A DNA stretch of 64,000 bases from assembly GCA_001899255.1 (NCBI GenBank), contig MKVX01000002.1, positions 62,001 through 126,000 on the forward strand, given 5' to 3'. The notes beneath the pieces are model-generated. The model ran no database searches. It had not been told where the DNA came from and was given only the letters and a program-made list of their open reading frames with translations. The DNA is from Rhizobiales bacterium 62-47. Lineage in GTDB: Bacteria > Pseudomonadota > Alphaproteobacteria > Rhizobiales > Xanthobacteraceae. Of the stretch, positions 8,942-18,087 are shown in pieces; position 1 is the stretch's first letter, and each line of letters begins with the position of its first letter. Made by a program: the position numbers and the translations under genes.

Positions 8942-9415
8942 CTAATCCCGGCTTCCGGCAAACTGCACGACAATCTCGCGCGCATGTGGCCGACGGCGAT
9001 GCTCGATCAGATAGATCGCCTGCCATGTGCCCAATACAAGTTCGCCCCTCAACACAGGGATCTGGAGCGAGGTCGCCGTCACCATCGCCCTGATGTGCGC
9101 CGGCATATCGTCCGGTCCCTCGGTATCGTGAACCCAGCCGCCGTCTACGGGCGCAAAACGCCGCAGCGCTGTGGTCAGGTCGACCAGCACGGCGGGATCT
9201 GCATTTTCCTGAATCGTCAGCGACGCGGAGGTGTGACGGCAGAATAAAGTGAGCATGCCGTCGCGTGCGGCGGCTTCGTCGAGAAATGCGTTCACGTCCG
9301 CAGTGATGTCAACGAACCCTTCGCCCGTTGTGTGAAGCGTCAGGACTGCCGACACCAGCGTGTCAAACTTGGCAATCGCGAGCGGCGTACGCGAAATGCG
9401 GTGAGAGCCTTTCAT
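8942..9415 (-). CDS. YjbQ/UPF0047 family protein
   Basis: A 157-residue single-domain protein of the YjbQ (UPF0047) family, whose members are near 140 residues. The family signature HTSASLTIQEN is present, with the following DP and the C-terminal GTWQAIYLIEHRRRPHAR segment. A weak thiamine-phosphate synthase activity has been reported for family members; the physiological role is unsettled. It is cytosolic, with no signal peptide. It sits 9 bases downstream of the envelope-protein gene on the same strand, which suggests cotranscription, although no functional link is evident. Confidence 0.9.
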   Translation of the reverse strand: MKGSHRISRTPLAIAKFDTLVSAVLTLHTTGEGFVDITADVNAFLDEAAARDGMLTLFCRHTSASLTIQENADPAVLVDLTTALRRFAPVDGGWVHDTEGPDDMPAHIRAMVTATSLQIPVLRGELVLGTWQAIYLIEHRRRPHAREIVVQFAGSRD

Positions 9416-9424
9416 CTGATGAGA

Positions 9425-9994
9425 TCAAATCTTGCCGGAGACATCGCGTTGCACCCGGTTGGCCATTTCGATCAAGCGCCGCCACGCACGTTCGAGAAAA
9501 CTCACGACGCGATCGATATCGCGATCGCTCGGCAAGTTGAATTCGAACTTGCGTTCGGCCTCCGACGCTTTCGGCTCCGCCTTTTTCAGGGAGTCCGTTT
9601 TCGGGAAAGCCTCGTCGGTCTTGCTGTCGGGTGCTGCATCGCGTGTCGCGAGTTGTGCCTTCAGCTTTGTGTTCTCGCTCTGCAATCTGCCGATTTCGGC
9701 ATCGAGCGCGGCACGTTCGTCGGGCATCGCATAGCAAGCCCAACCCGCGTTGTTGCTGCTGCAAGTCGACATGACACCCGTACGAGTGTCCAGCCGCAAC
9801 ACGCCATCGGTCACTGGCGTCATGGTATAGCGGCCATTTTCGCTGTCCGGCAGCGACTGTGCAGTGACTGGCACTATCGTCGCGTTGCACGCCAGGACAA
9901 TGATGGCGACGGAGCCGCTGCGTGCACGCCTCGCGGAGATGGACCGATTGCCGCGCCGCTCAATGCCCCTGCGCCATTCCTGCATTGTGCTCAT
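9425..9994 (-). CDS. Hypothetical membrane-anchored or secreted protein with coiled coil
   Basis: I do not recognise a characterised family. The product has 189 residues with the ATG at 9992-9994. A longer reading from 10066 is possible but lacks the good ribosome site (GGAG, 7 bases before this ATG). After about 28 basic N-terminal residues there is a hydrophobic segment (VAIIVLACNATIVPVTAQS), a signal peptide or anchor. A short beta-rich part with two cysteines follows (STCSSNNAGWACYAMPDE), then a coiled coil (ALDAEIGRLQSENTKLKAQL) and a Lys/Glu-rich linker. The C-terminal part is amphipathic (DIDRVVSFLERAWRRLIEM). The layout suggests an envelope protein with oligomerising helices. Confidence 0.75.
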   Translation of the reverse strand: MSTMQEWRRGIERRGNRSISARRARSGSVAIIVLACNATIVPVTAQSLPDSENGRYTMTPVTDGVLRLDTRTGVMSTCSSNNAGWACYAMPDERAALDAEIGRLQSENTKLKAQLATRDAAPDSKTDEAFPKTDSLKKAEPKASEAERKFEFNLPSDRDIDRVVSFLERAWRRLIEMANRVQRDVSGKI

Positions 9995-10094
9995 GATCGG
10001 GCTCCGCTGAACTATCCAACGCGCCGCCATTAAATCCGCTTTACAAGGCAAAGCTGTGATCGGCACCTTGCCCGCCTGGAGCGCGATCCGCCGA

Positions 10095-10718
10095 TCAGAC
10101 TTGCGGCCGATATGCAGCGCGACCGGATTTCAACGCATCGGCAAGCAGTTCGATCCGATCCTGGCCCCAGAACACTTCGCCATCGAGTACGTAAACCGGC
10201 GAGCCGAAGACGTCGGCAGCCAGTGCATCCTGGCGATTCTGCTCGTAGATCGCACCGATCGCGTCGGTCGCCGCCCGCGCGACGAGTTGCTGCCCCGGCA
10301 GCCCGGCATCGTCGGCGAGTTTGGTGAGGGTCTCGACGTCGTTGAGATTGAGTTGCCGCTCCCAGACCGCCGGATAGGCCAGCCGCAATAGCGGATCCGG
10401 ATCATGCCCGGCCTCGACCGTGGCGATCACCAGACCATCCGCCAGTCTGGCGTTGAACGGCCAATGCGTCGGCTGGAGATTGAAGTCGAGGCCGCGCTTG
10501 TCCCGCCAGCGCTGCAATTCGACCATGCGATAGCGCTGCCGGACCGGATGCCGCTTCATCAAGGGCAGCCCGCCGGTCTCCGAAAACAGGTCGACCAACA
10601 CCACGGGTTTGTAATTAACCTTGGCATTATAGGTACTTGCGACGTCCATGAAGAGCTTGTGCCCGATATAGGCCCAAGGCGATTGAAGCGAGAAGTAGTA
10701 GTCGATCGAACGCGGCAT
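10095..10718 (-). CDS. 2-hydroxychromene-2-carboxylate isomerase family protein (DsbA fold)
   Basis: A 207-residue thioredoxin/DsbA-fold protein of the HCCA isomerase (kappa-GST-like) family. It shows the SPWAYIG motif near the N-terminus, where the catalytic serine replaces the DsbA cysteine. The later cis-proline region reads DVFGSPVYVLDGEVFWGQDR. The family includes the glutathione-dependent NahD isomerase of naphthalene breakdown, but many chromosomal copies have unknown substrates and no ring-cleavage genes are nearby. The start is set at the ATG 10716-10718, preceded by GGAGAG. A reading from 10763 would add 15 residues that do not look like the family. Confidence 0.88.
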   Translation of the reverse strand: MPRSIDYYFSLQSPWAYIGHKLFMDVASTYNAKVNYKPVVLVDLFSETGGLPLMKRHPVRQRYRMVELQRWRDKRGLDFNLQPTHWPFNARLADGLVIATVEAGHDPDPLLRLAYPAVWERQLNLNDVETLTKLADDAGLPGQQLVARAATDAIGAIYEQNRQDALAADVFGSPVYVLDGEVFWGQDRIELLADALKSGRAAYRPQV

Positions 10719-11019
10719 GCTCTCTCCGGGATATACTTTGGCCCAATATGAGAGCCATCCCAACAGACCGGCAACCGCCGTGCAAGCCGGTTCCGCAACA
10801 TCCCGTCACGTCACATTGTTGTTGCGCTGCGGCCCGCGCGCGCATCGCGTTGTGCACGGACTCGGCCCAGGCTCAATAAGTTCATACAATTCAAAAGCAT
10901 ACGCTAAAATCGGGTCATCTTGACTTGCTGCCAAGCGGTCAGTATGGTCCGCGCGGCTTTTGAGGGGTGTGGGGCGTTATTTTCCACTATTTTTGGCCTC
11001 GTTTCAGGTGTCGACAGCC
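10719..11019. other. Divergent promoter region upstream of the F0 operon
   Basis: A gap of 301 bases between the isomerase and atpI. TTCATA at 10881-10886 and TAAAAT at 10905-10910 are separated by 18 bases and could be a plus-strand promoter for the ATP synthase operon. The surrounding 40 bases are AT-rich compared with the rest. No gene or RNA is recognised. Confidence 0.35.
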
Positions 11020-11430
11020 ATGGCGAACGGCACGCAAAGCGATCGACCAGAAAAGGATGGAGAGGCCGGCAAACCGCGCCCTGATGATGCCGCGCTTTCC
11101 GCAAGGCTAGGTCGTCTTGATCACCGGTTGTCCACGCTCAAGGACACCCGAAAGATTGAGAGCGATCGTGGCGAACGGCAAGAGATCGATGCATCGGCCC
11201 GCGCGTCCGCGCTGGCGCGAGGTTTTCGCCTCTCATCTGAGCTGGTCGCAGGGGTTGTTGTCGGCGCGGCCATTGGCTGGGGAATTGACTACCTGTTTTC
11301 GACCTCGCCCTGGGGTCTCATCGTGTTCTTCCTTCTCGGCTTCGCCGCTGGAGTGATCAATCTGATGCGGGTCGCGGGCGTGGTTCCTGACGTACACGAG
11401 CGACTAAAGGATCCCCCAGGGGATCGGTGA
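11020..11430 (+). CDS. atpI: ATP synthase protein I (AtpI)
   Basis: A 136-residue protein. A charged cytosolic N-terminal half (DHRLSTLKDTRKIESDRGER) is followed by two membrane helices, about residues 76-93 (SSELVAGVVVGAAIGWG) and 99-120. This is the AtpI / Mg2+-associated family pattern. It is the first gene of the F0 operon and is thought to assist c-ring assembly. The ATG at 11020 is chosen because an upstream TTG at 10960 would add an unrelated hydrophobic stretch. The next gene starts 49 bases downstream. Confidence 0.88.
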   Translation: MANGTQSDRPEKDGEAGKPRPDDAALSARLGRLDHRLSTLKDTRKIESDRGERQEIDASARASALARGFRLSSELVAGVVVGAAIGWGIDYLFSTSPWGLIVFFLLGFAAGVINLMRVAGVVPDVHERLKDPPGDR

Positions 11431-11479
11431 TTTTTGAACGCCGGCGCGGCTGGCGGGACGACAAGAGAGCGGCCGGATA

Positions 11480-12226
11480 ATGGATCCGATCCACCAGTTC
11501 GAGATCAAGAACCTCTTCACCCTTGGCCACTTTGGCGGGCACGAGATCGCATTCACCAATTCGGCAGCCTACATGTTGCTGGCGGTGGTGCTGACCGCGG
11601 CGCTGATGCTGGGCGGGACGGCCGGACGACGGCTGGTGCCGAGCCGCATGCAGTCGATGGCCGAGCTGAGCTACGAGTTCATCGCCGATATGCTGCGCTC
11701 CACCGCTGGCGAGCAAGGCATGAAGTTCTTCCCGCTGGTGTTCACCATCTTCATGTTCGTCTTCGTGTCGAACATCGTCGGCATCGTCCCCTACACCTTC
11801 ACGGTCGCCAGCCACATCATCGTTACCGTGGCGCTGGCACTTCTGGTGTTCCTCACCGTCATCGTCTACGGCCTCTACAAGAATGGCTTGAAGTTCTTCA
11901 AACTGTTCGTGCCGAGCGGCATTCCGATGGTCATCCTGCCGCTGGTGGTCGCGATCGAAATCATCTCGTTCCTGTCGCGGCCGGTGTCGCACAGCGTGCG
12001 TCTGTTCGCCAACATGCTGGCCGGCCACATCACGCTGAAGGTGTTCGCCAGCTTCGTCACCATGCTCGGCGCGCTCGGCATTGCCGGCATTGCTGGCGCC
12101 GTGCTGCCGCTGGCCCTCACCGTGGCGCTCACCGCGCTGGAACTGCTGGTGGCCGCGCTGCAGGCTTACGTCTTCGCCATTCTCACCTGCATCTATCTCA
12201 ACGATGCAATTCATCCGGGCCACTAA
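11480..12226 (+). CDS. atpB: F0F1 ATP synthase subunit a
   Basis: A 248-residue integral membrane subunit that forms the proton half-channels against the c-ring. It has the alphaproteobacterial N-terminus [13 protein letters not shown] and the essential arginine in [14 protein letters not shown] (R174). It has about five to six hydrophobic segments and ends in [21 protein letters not shown]. Its length and its place between atpI and atpE are as expected for the split F0 operon of this group, in which the F1 genes lie elsewhere. Confidence 0.97.
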   Translation: MDPIHQFEIKNLFTLGHFGGHEIAFTNSAAYMLLAVVLTAALMLGGTAGRRLVPSRMQSMAELSYEFIADMLRSTAGEQGMKFFPLVFTIFMFVFVSNIVGIVPYTFTVASHIIVTVALALLVFLTVIVYGLYKNGLKFFKLFVPSGIPMVILPLVVAIEIISFLSRPVSHSVRLFANMLAGHITLKVFASFVTMLGALGIAGIAGAVLPLALTVALTALELLVAALQAYVFAILTCIYLNDAIHPGH

Positions 12227-12277
12227 GGCTCGCGTCTTCCAAAGCAACCTCAAGCAAACACACGAAGGAGTTTTTTC

Positions 12278-12505
12278 ATGGATCCGATCGCCGCAAAATA
12301 CATTGGTGCCGGCATCGCTTGCATCGGCATGGGTGGCGCTGGCGCTGGCGTCGGCATCATTTTCGGTAACTACCTCGCTGCAGCCGTGCGTAACCCGTCG
12401 GCCGCTCAGGGTCAGTTCGCCAACCTGATTTTCGGCTTCGCCGTGACCGAAGCGCTCGGCATCTTCTCGCTGCTGATCGCGCTGCTTCTGCTGTTCGCAC
12501 TCTAA
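12278..12505 (+). CDS. atpE: F0F1 ATP synthase subunit c
   Basis: A 75-residue hairpin of two membrane helices with the glycine-rich first helix ([14 protein letters not shown]), the polar loop RNPSAAQGQ and the proton-carrying glutamate E58 in FAVTEALG. The carboxylate is Glu, as usual in this group. A strong ribosome site (AAGGAG, 8 bases before the ATG) fits the need for many c copies per complex. Confidence 0.98.
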   Translation: MDPIAAKYIGAGIACIGMGGAGAGVGIIFGNYLAAAVRNPSAAQGQFANLIFGFAVTEALGIFSLLIALLLLFAL

Positions 12506-12572
12506 GTCGTTATTGATGCGGTCGATCGCCGGCCCCCACGTGGGGTCGGATATCGCCTGACAGGAGGCGTCC

Positions 12573-13127
12573 GTGGCGTCACAACAAGGCCATGCGAGCG
12601 GGACGAACGCTCATACGTCGGCGGATGGCGCCAAGGCCCCGTTTCCGCCGTTCGAATCGCACACCTTTGCCTCACAGCTGGTGTGGCTGGTGTTCTCTTT
12701 CGTCGCTCTCTATCTGATCGTGTCGCGACTTGCCCTGCCGCGCGTCGGCAGCATCATCGCGACACGCGAGAATGCAATCGCTGGCGATCTCGCCGCCGCG
12801 CAAAAGTTGCGCGACGAGTCGGATACCGAATTGAAGGCCTATGAGGCCGAATTGGCCAACGCTCGCGCCAAGGCGCAGGCAATCGGTGCCGAAACCCGTG
12901 ACAAGCTCAACGCGCAAGCCGAACAGGAACGCAAGACCCTGGAAGACCGGCTCGGCATCAAGCTTGCCGAAGCCGAAAAGGCGATTGCCGTGACGCGAGC
13001 ATCGGCAATGAGCAACGTCCGTGAGATCGCCACCGATGCAGCGACCACGATCGTGCAGCAACTGACCGGCGTTCAGCCGGACGCGAAGGCGGTCGATAGC
13101 GCCGTCGACGCATCCCTGAGAGGATAA
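12573..13127 (+). CDS. atpF': F0F1 ATP synthase subunit b' (AtpG/AtpF2)
   Basis: A 184-residue peripheral-stalk subunit. A low-complexity N-terminus of about 30 residues precedes one membrane helix ([21 protein letters not shown]) and a long charged coiled coil. The second b-type gene immediately downstream identifies this as b', as in photosynthetic and related alphaproteobacteria. Translation starts at GTG 12573, preceded by AGGAGG 5 bases away. Confidence 0.95.
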   Translation: MASQQGHASGTNAHTSADGAKAPFPPFESHTFASQLVWLVFSFVALYLIVSRLALPRVGSIIATRENAIAGDLAAAQKLRDESDTELKAYEAELANARAKAQAIGAETRDKLNAQAEQERKTLEDRLGIKLAEAEKAIAVTRASAMSNVREIATDAATTIVQQLTGVQPDAKAVDSAVDASLRG

Positions 13128-13131
13128 TGCG

Positions 13132-13617
13132 ATGATCTCGACAGCTGAATTCTGGGTCGCGATCGCTTTCGTGATCCTTGTCGGTATCTTCATTTATGCC
13201 GGCGTACCGAGTGCGGTCGCCAAGGCACTCGATCGCCGCGCCGACCGCATCAAGGACGAACTCAACGAGGCCCGCCGCCTCAAGGATGAAGCAGCGGCTC
13301 TGGTTGCAGACTATCGCGCCCGCCGCGCCACCGCCGAGCGCGAAGCTCAGGACATCGTGGCTGCCGCCAAGTCCGAGGCTGAACGCATCGCCGCCGATGC
13401 CAAGGCCCGGCTGGAAGACTTCGTCGCCCGCCGGACCAAATCAGCGGAGGGCAAGATCGCGCAGGCCGAGGCACAGGCACTCGCCGACGTTCGCTCCGCC
13501 GCCGCCGAGGCTGCCATCGCTGCCGCCTCGCAGATCATGGCGCGCACCGTCACCGGATCGGTTGCCGACGAACTGCTCGCCAAAGGCATTCAGGACGTTC
13601 GCGATAGGCTCAACTGA
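13132..13617 (+). CDS. atpF: F0F1 ATP synthase subunit b
   Basis: A 161-residue subunit with one N-terminal membrane helix ([20 protein letters not shown]). A long helical stalk rich in Ala, Arg and Glu follows ([20 protein letters not shown]). It starts 4 bases after the b' stop, so translation is coupled. It is the last gene of the F0 operon, closed by the terminator at 13636-13671. Confidence 0.96.
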   Translation: MISTAEFWVAIAFVILVGIFIYAGVPSAVAKALDRRADRIKDELNEARRLKDEAAALVADYRARRATAEREAQDIVAAAKSEAERIAADAKARLEDFVARRTKSAEGKIAQAEAQALADVRSAAAEAAIAAASQIMARTVTGSVADELLAKGIQDVRDRLN

Positions 13618-13635
13618 GCTTCGATCGGTTCCAAT

Positions 13636-13671
13636 AAAAAGCCGGCGCGAGATGATCGCGCCGGCTTTTTT
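13636..13671. terminator. Strong bidirectional rho-independent terminator after atpF
   Basis: GCCGGCGCGA (13641-13650) pairs with TCGCGCCGGC (13656-13665) across a GATGA loop, flanked by five A on the left and six T on the right. It separates the convergent F0 operon and lipoprotein gene. Confidence 0.93.
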
Positions 13672-13697
13672 AATGCCCGGAGAGCGGAGGTGAAAAC

Positions 13698-14384
13698 TCA
13701 GCGGCGGCGCTGCGAGCGTTTCGGCTCGGGTCGCAACGCCTGCGGATCGAAGCCAATATAGAAGATATACGAATCACCTGTATTGCCGGGCGGCACCGGA
13801 TAGACGACATCTTCCGCGACCAGACTGTAGGAGTTGGTGCCGTCCTCGGAGACCGTCGCCGTCGTCCGATAGGCCTTGGTGAAGATGGTTTTCTCGTTGA
13901 CGCCGCCCTGCACCACGGCCACGCGCACCGGAATCTCGACGCTGGGCGGCGCGCCGGCCGGCCCGACAATGACGCGTCCCTGAATGCCGATTCGCGCCGT
14001 AATCATCCCGCCGTTGAGATTACAGTCGCGCGCGGTCCGCACGATGGTCGCCTGATAGCGCAGGTCGGTGCCACGCGCTTCCTTTCCGGGCAGGCCGACC
14101 GCGAAGGTCGAGGCGCCGGCGCGGATGTTGACCGGTGGGCAAGTCGGCTCGCTGGCCGTGGCCGGCGTCGGAGCCGCGGGTGCATCTGCCGGCTGGGACT
14201 TTGAACTGAACAACTGGCTGAAACGATCGCCGAGCGATGGGCTACTGCTGTCCGAGGTGTTGCTCAAGCCCGAGCTGGTGCAGCCGGAGAGCAATGTTCC
14301 CGCGACCACGAGGGCCGTCAGGCCGCACAGATTTGCCTTCAGGCCATGCCTGGCCCGTCCTGTCCCGCACTTCTCAAGCATCAT
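13698..14384 (-). CDS. Hypothetical outer-membrane-type lipoprotein
   Basis: A 228-residue protein with a lipoprotein signal: a hydrophobic stretch and lipobox LLSGC with the acylated cysteine at about C35. A Ser/Pro/Ala-rich linker follows to about residue 80. The folded part shows CPPVNIRAGASTFAVG and a repeated beta-strand pattern (ITARIGIQGRVIVGPAG), ending basic. I do not recognise a named family; proteins like this are annotated as conserved hypothetical in related genomes. It lies alone, convergent with the ATP synthase operon. Confidence 0.82.
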   Translation of the reverse strand: MMLEKCGTGRARHGLKANLCGLTALVVAGTLLSGCTSSGLSNTSDSSSPSLGDRFSQLFSSKSQPADAPAAPTPATASEPTCPPVNIRAGASTFAVGLPGKEARGTDLRYQATIVRTARDCNLNGGMITARIGIQGRVIVGPAGAPPSVEIPVRVAVVQGGVNEKTIFTKAYRTTATVSEDGTNSYSLVAEDVVYPVPPGNTGDSYIFYIGFDPQALRPEPKRSQRRR

Positions 14385-14552
14385 TCAGATGTCCCCGACC
14401 AATCTCGAACTCTCAAGCGGCGCAATCCGGGAGCTCCCGCCTCCGCCGGACCGCGCGCCGGGGTTATAGCAGTTCAATGGCGGCGAACCAAAGGCGTCAA
14501 TCCGGCGCGCGATAAGGCGCCGACGCGAGTGCTCGCGGATATCGCCTTCCGA

Positions 14553-15140
14553 TCAGCCGTGAAAGTCTTCGTGCAGCATGCCGAACAGCAAATGGTCCTG
14601 CCACACGCCATTGATGCAGAGATAGCGCCGCGCCAGCCCTTCGCGGGTAAACCCCGCCTTCTCCAGCACCCTGACCGAAGCCAGATTGGTGGGAATACAG
14701 GCAGCTTCGATACGGTGCAGATTGAGTTCACCGAACAGCGAGGGTAGCAGCACCCGCAGCGCGGCGGTCATATAGCCGCGATGCGCAAAGGGCTCGCCGA
14801 TCCAGTAACCGATGGTGCCGGCCTGCACGATGCCACGCCGAACGTTGGCGAGCGTGATGCCGCCGATGATCGCGCCGTCCGATTCACGAAAGATGAGGAA
14901 CGGATAGGCACGGTCGCTGGCAATATCCTCTGCATAGCGCCGCAAGCGCCGGCGAAAGCCGGTACGGGTCAAATCATCGGACGGCCAGATTGGTTCCCAA
15001 GGAGTCAAATAGGCCCTGCTGCGTTCGCGGAGCTGCGCCCATTGCGGGAAATCGGCCATCTGCGGCGCCCGCAACACCAACCCGTTGCCGCGCGGCTCAA
15101 GTGCCGCCGGAGCGCTTGAAGGCAGTCGAAACAGAGCCAT
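14553..15140 (-). CDS. GNAT-family N-acetyltransferase (RimJ-like)
   Basis: A 195-residue acetyltransferase resembling the RimJ/RimL branch, which acetylates ribosomal-protein N-termini. Visible motifs are LVLRAPQMADFPQWAQLR at the start and GTIGYWIGEPFAHRGYMTAA, the acetyl-CoA-binding Q/R-x-x-G region. The C-terminal N-x-x-S-x-x-V-L-E-K-x-G-F motif reads NLASVRVLEKAGF. The protein substrate is not predictable. It is downstream of the M16 peptidase on the same strand with a 107-base gap. Confidence 0.9.
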   Translation of the reverse strand: MALFRLPSSAPAALEPRGNGLVLRAPQMADFPQWAQLRERSRAYLTPWEPIWPSDDLTRTGFRRRLRRYAEDIASDRAYPFLIFRESDGAIIGGITLANVRRGIVQAGTIGYWIGEPFAHRGYMTAALRVLLPSLFGELNLHRIEAACIPTNLASVRVLEKAGFTREGLARRYLCINGVWQDHLLFGMLHEDFHG

Positions 15141-15247
15141 GACCCGCTCTCCCGCTACGCGATGCGGCGTAGTCTAGCGCCTCGATCGCCATAGCGACAC
15201 CGCCGTATTCACAGACGGCGACTTCCCAGGATGCAGGGCGGCGTGGC

Positions 15248-16531
15248 CTAGTGATAGCGCGCTTTGGATTTGGTCAATCCCTCGGCACTTGCCGCCGCCG
15301 CTTCCAGGCCCCGCCCGCTGCCGAGCGCGACAACCGCAGGCCGGCTGCGGGCCAGCAGAGCCCTTGCCGCATCGCGCGTCGACTCCCGGCTGACCGCTTC
15401 GATCCGGCCGACGAGTTCTTCGACCGTCAGCGGCCTGCCGTAAGCCAGCATGTGCCGCGCCAACTGTTCGGCGCGCGTGCTGCAACTCTCCAGAGCCATC
15501 AAGAGCCCGGCTTTCATCTGCGCCTTGGCCCGCGAAATCTCCGCATCGGTCAGCGTCTCGACCGATTCATTGATGACGTCAACGATGACGTCCATCATTT
15601 CCGGCGCGTCGGCGGGGTCGGTGCCGGTGTAAAGCCCAAAGAAACCGGTGTCGCTGTGCGGCGCGTGAAAGGCATAGATCGAGTAGCACAGGCCGCGCTT
15701 CTCACGGACTTCCTGGAACAGTCGCGACGACATCCCGCCGCCGAGAATATTGGTGAACACCTGCAGGCTGAACAGCTCGGGATCGGTTTGCGGCACCCCC
15801 TCGAGCGCCAGCGTGAGATGCGCCTGTTCAAGATCGCGATGCACCACGCGCGACCCGCCCTTGCCGAACACTGCGGGCGGCGACTTCGGAGCCGACGTGG
15901 CATCGAAGCTGGCAAAACGCGACGTCGCCTCGGCGACGATCTGCTGATGATTGACCGCGCCTGCCGCCGCAACCACCATGTTCGGTCCCCGATAGTGGGT
16001 CGACAAATAATGCAGCAGCGTTTCGCGCTTGAACGCTTTCAGCGTGGTTGCCGTCCCCAGCAGCGAACGGCCCATCGCCTGGTCGGGGTAGCAAATCTCA
16101 TTGAGATATTCGAACACCACATCGTCAGGCGTGTCTTGCGCCGCGCCGATCTCCTGCTCGATGACGCTCTTCTCGCGCTCCAGTTCTTCGGTGACGAAGG
16201 TCGGGTTGGCCAGAATGTCGGATAGCACGTCCAGCGCCAGCGGCACGTCGGCCTTCATCACGCGCGCGTAATAGGCCGTGGTCTCCGTGCTGGTGGCGGC
16301 ATTGAGGTCGCCCCCGACCGCCTCAATTTCCTCGACGATTTCACGCGACGACCGCCGCACCGTGCCTTTGAAAGCCATGTGCTCGAGCAGATGCGAAATG
16401 CCGTGCTCGTTCGGCGCTTCGTTGCGGCCGCCGACGCCGGTCCACACGCCAAGCGCGGCCGTCTCCAGATGCGGCATGGTATCGGTGACGACGGTTAGGC
16501 CGGAAGGGAGCTTGCTGACCTCGACGCTCAT
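15248..16531 (-). CDS. M16-family zinc metallopeptidase (mitochondrial processing peptidase-like)
   Basis: A 427-residue single-subunit M16B peptidase, the usual length. The inverted zinc motif HLLEH (in GISHLLEHMAFKG) lies near residue 45-55, with the downstream glutamate region following. The C-terminal half contains the glycine-rich loop NILGGGMSSRLFQEVREKRGLCYS. Alphaproteobacterial members are the closest bacterial relatives of the mitochondrial beta-MPP; the native substrates are unknown. The start codon overlaps the threonine synthase stop by ATGA (16528-16531), so the two are translationally coupled, an arrangement I know from related genomes. Confidence 0.94.
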   Translation of the reverse strand: MSVEVSKLPSGLTVVTDTMPHLETAALGVWTGVGGRNEAPNEHGISHLLEHMAFKGTVRRSSREIVEEIEAVGGDLNAATSTETTAYYARVMKADVPLALDVLSDILANPTFVTEELEREKSVIEQEIGAAQDTPDDVVFEYLNEICYPDQAMGRSLLGTATTLKAFKRETLLHYLSTHYRGPNMVVAAAGAVNHQQIVAEATSRFASFDATSAPKSPPAVFGKGGSRVVHRDLEQAHLTLALEGVPQTDPELFSLQVFTNILGGGMSSRLFQEVREKRGLCYSIYAFHAPHSDTGFFGLYTGTDPADAPEMMDVIVDVINESVETLTDAEISRAKAQMKAGLLMALESCSTRAEQLARHMLAYGRPLTVEELVGRIEAVSRESTRDAARALLARSRPAVVALGSGRGLEAAAASAEGLTKSKARYH

Positions 16532-17946
16532 CCGGCAACTCCCTGTTTCGCAGCACGACTCACCGAAAGCACGAATCGCTCGATCTCGGCCTGATCGTTT
16601 CGCATGACCCTGACGTGTTCCTCACGCGTCATCAAACCATCGAGCCAGGCCGGCAATGACGGGCGTACGCCGCAGGCCGCCTGCACGGCATCCGGAAACT
16701 TCGCCGCATGCGCGGTCGACAGCACGATGTTCGGTGTCGTCGTATCGGAGTTGTCGCGATCGGCAACAGCCAGCGCCACCGCCGTATGCGGATCGACCAG
16801 ATCGCCGGCTTCACGCCATGCGGCGCGGATAGCCGCGTCGGTCTCCGTCTCGTCGGCACGGCCGGCGTCGAAATCCTGACGGATATTTGCCAGCACCGCA
16901 TCCGGCAGCACGAAGCGCCGCGACTGGTCCAGCGATGCCATCAGGCCGCGCACCACGGCGCTGTCGCGTCCGCTGGCTTCAAACAGCAGCCGTTCGAAAT
17001 TCGACGACACCTGAATATCCATCGAGGGCGCCGCGGTGCCGTGCACTTCGCGCACCTCGTAGATGCCGGTCTTCAATGTGCGTGCGAGGATATCATTGAT
17101 ATTGGCAGCGATCCGCAGACGCCCGATCGGCAATCCCATTCGCTTGGCGACATAGCCGGCAAAGATATCGCCGAAGTTGCCGGTCGGTACGGTGAAATCG
17201 ACGGTGCGCACCGGCGCGCCCAGCGCGACGGCGGAGGTGAAATAATAAACCACCTGCGCAACGATGCGTGCCCAATTGATCGAGTTGACGCCGGACAGCG
17301 CGACGGCATCGCGGAACGTATGATGATTGAACAGCCCCTTCACGATGGCCTGGCAATCGTCGAATGTTCCTTCGACGGCGAGCGCGTGGACATTGCTCGC
17401 GCCTGTCGTCGTCATCATGCGCCGCTGGACCTCGGAAATTCGCCCGTGCGGGAACAGCACGATGAGGTCGACATTGTCGCGCTGCGCGAAAGCATCGACC
17501 GCCGCGCCTCCCGTATCGCCGGACGTCGCCACCACGATGGTGGTGCGCTCCCCGCGCTTGGCCAGCACGTGATCCATCAACCGCGACAGCAACTGCATCG
17601 CGACGTCCTTGAACGCCAGCGTCGGACCATGGAAAAGTTCGAGCACAAACTGGTTCGGGCCGCTTTGATCGAGCGGCACCACCGCCGGATGCCGGAAGGT
17701 GGCATAGGCTTCATTGGCCATCCGACCGAGATCCGCATCGGAAATCTCGTCGCCGACGAACGGGCGAATGATTTCGACTGCAACTTCCCAGTAGGGCCGG
17801 CCGCACAACGCCGCGATGCCGTCAGGCGTCAATTGCGGCCAGACCTCGGGCACGTAGAGGCCACCGTCGCGAGCAAGCCCGGTCAACATGACGTCGCAAA
17901 AACCCAAGCGCGGGGCTTCGCCGCGGGTAGAGATATAACCGGTCAA
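16528..17946 (-). CDS. thrC: Threonine synthase
   Basis: A PLP enzyme that converts O-phosphohomoserine to threonine. It is a 472-residue member of the long (fungal/proteobacterial) type. It shows the N-terminal YISTRGEAP signature, the PLP lysine in LAFKDVAMQLL and the phosphate-binding SGDTGGAAVDAF. TTG at 17944-17946 is taken as the start because GGAGG lies 5 bases before it and the protein then begins M-T-G-Y-I-S-T-R, as in relatives. A reading four codons longer would consume the ribosome site. It is in the same direction as the SURF1 gene, 141 bases downstream of it. Confidence 0.95.
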   Translation of the reverse strand: MTGYISTRGEAPRLGFCDVMLTGLARDGGLYVPEVWPQLTPDGIAALCGRPYWEVAVEIIRPFVGDEISDADLGRMANEAYATFRHPAVVPLDQSGPNQFVLELFHGPTLAFKDVAMQLLSRLMDHVLAKRGERTTIVVATSGDTGGAAVDAFAQRDNVDLIVLFPHGRISEVQRRMMTTTGASNVHALAVEGTFDDCQAIVKGLFNHHTFRDAVALSGVNSINWARIVAQVVYYFTSAVALGAPVRTVDFTVPTGNFGDIFAGYVAKRMGLPIGRLRIAANINDILARTLKTGIYEVREVHGTAAPSMDIQVSSNFERLLFEASGRDSAVVRGLMASLDQSRRFVLPDAVLANIRQDFDAGRADETETDAAIRAAWREAGDLVDPHTAVALAVADRDNSDTTTPNIVLSTAHAAKFPDAVQAACGVRPSLPAWLDGLMTREEHVRVMRNDQAEIERFVLSVSRAAKQGVAG

Positions 17947-18087
17947 CACGTCCTCCAAGGCTCACGGCATTTCGCAAGCCTCTGATAAATATCGATGATT
18001 TGAAGCGCTCTGGCGCGCAGTCGGCACTACCTTAGAACATCATCCGGAAAACTGGAAACCGCATTTCGATATTCCCCGGTGGGATGC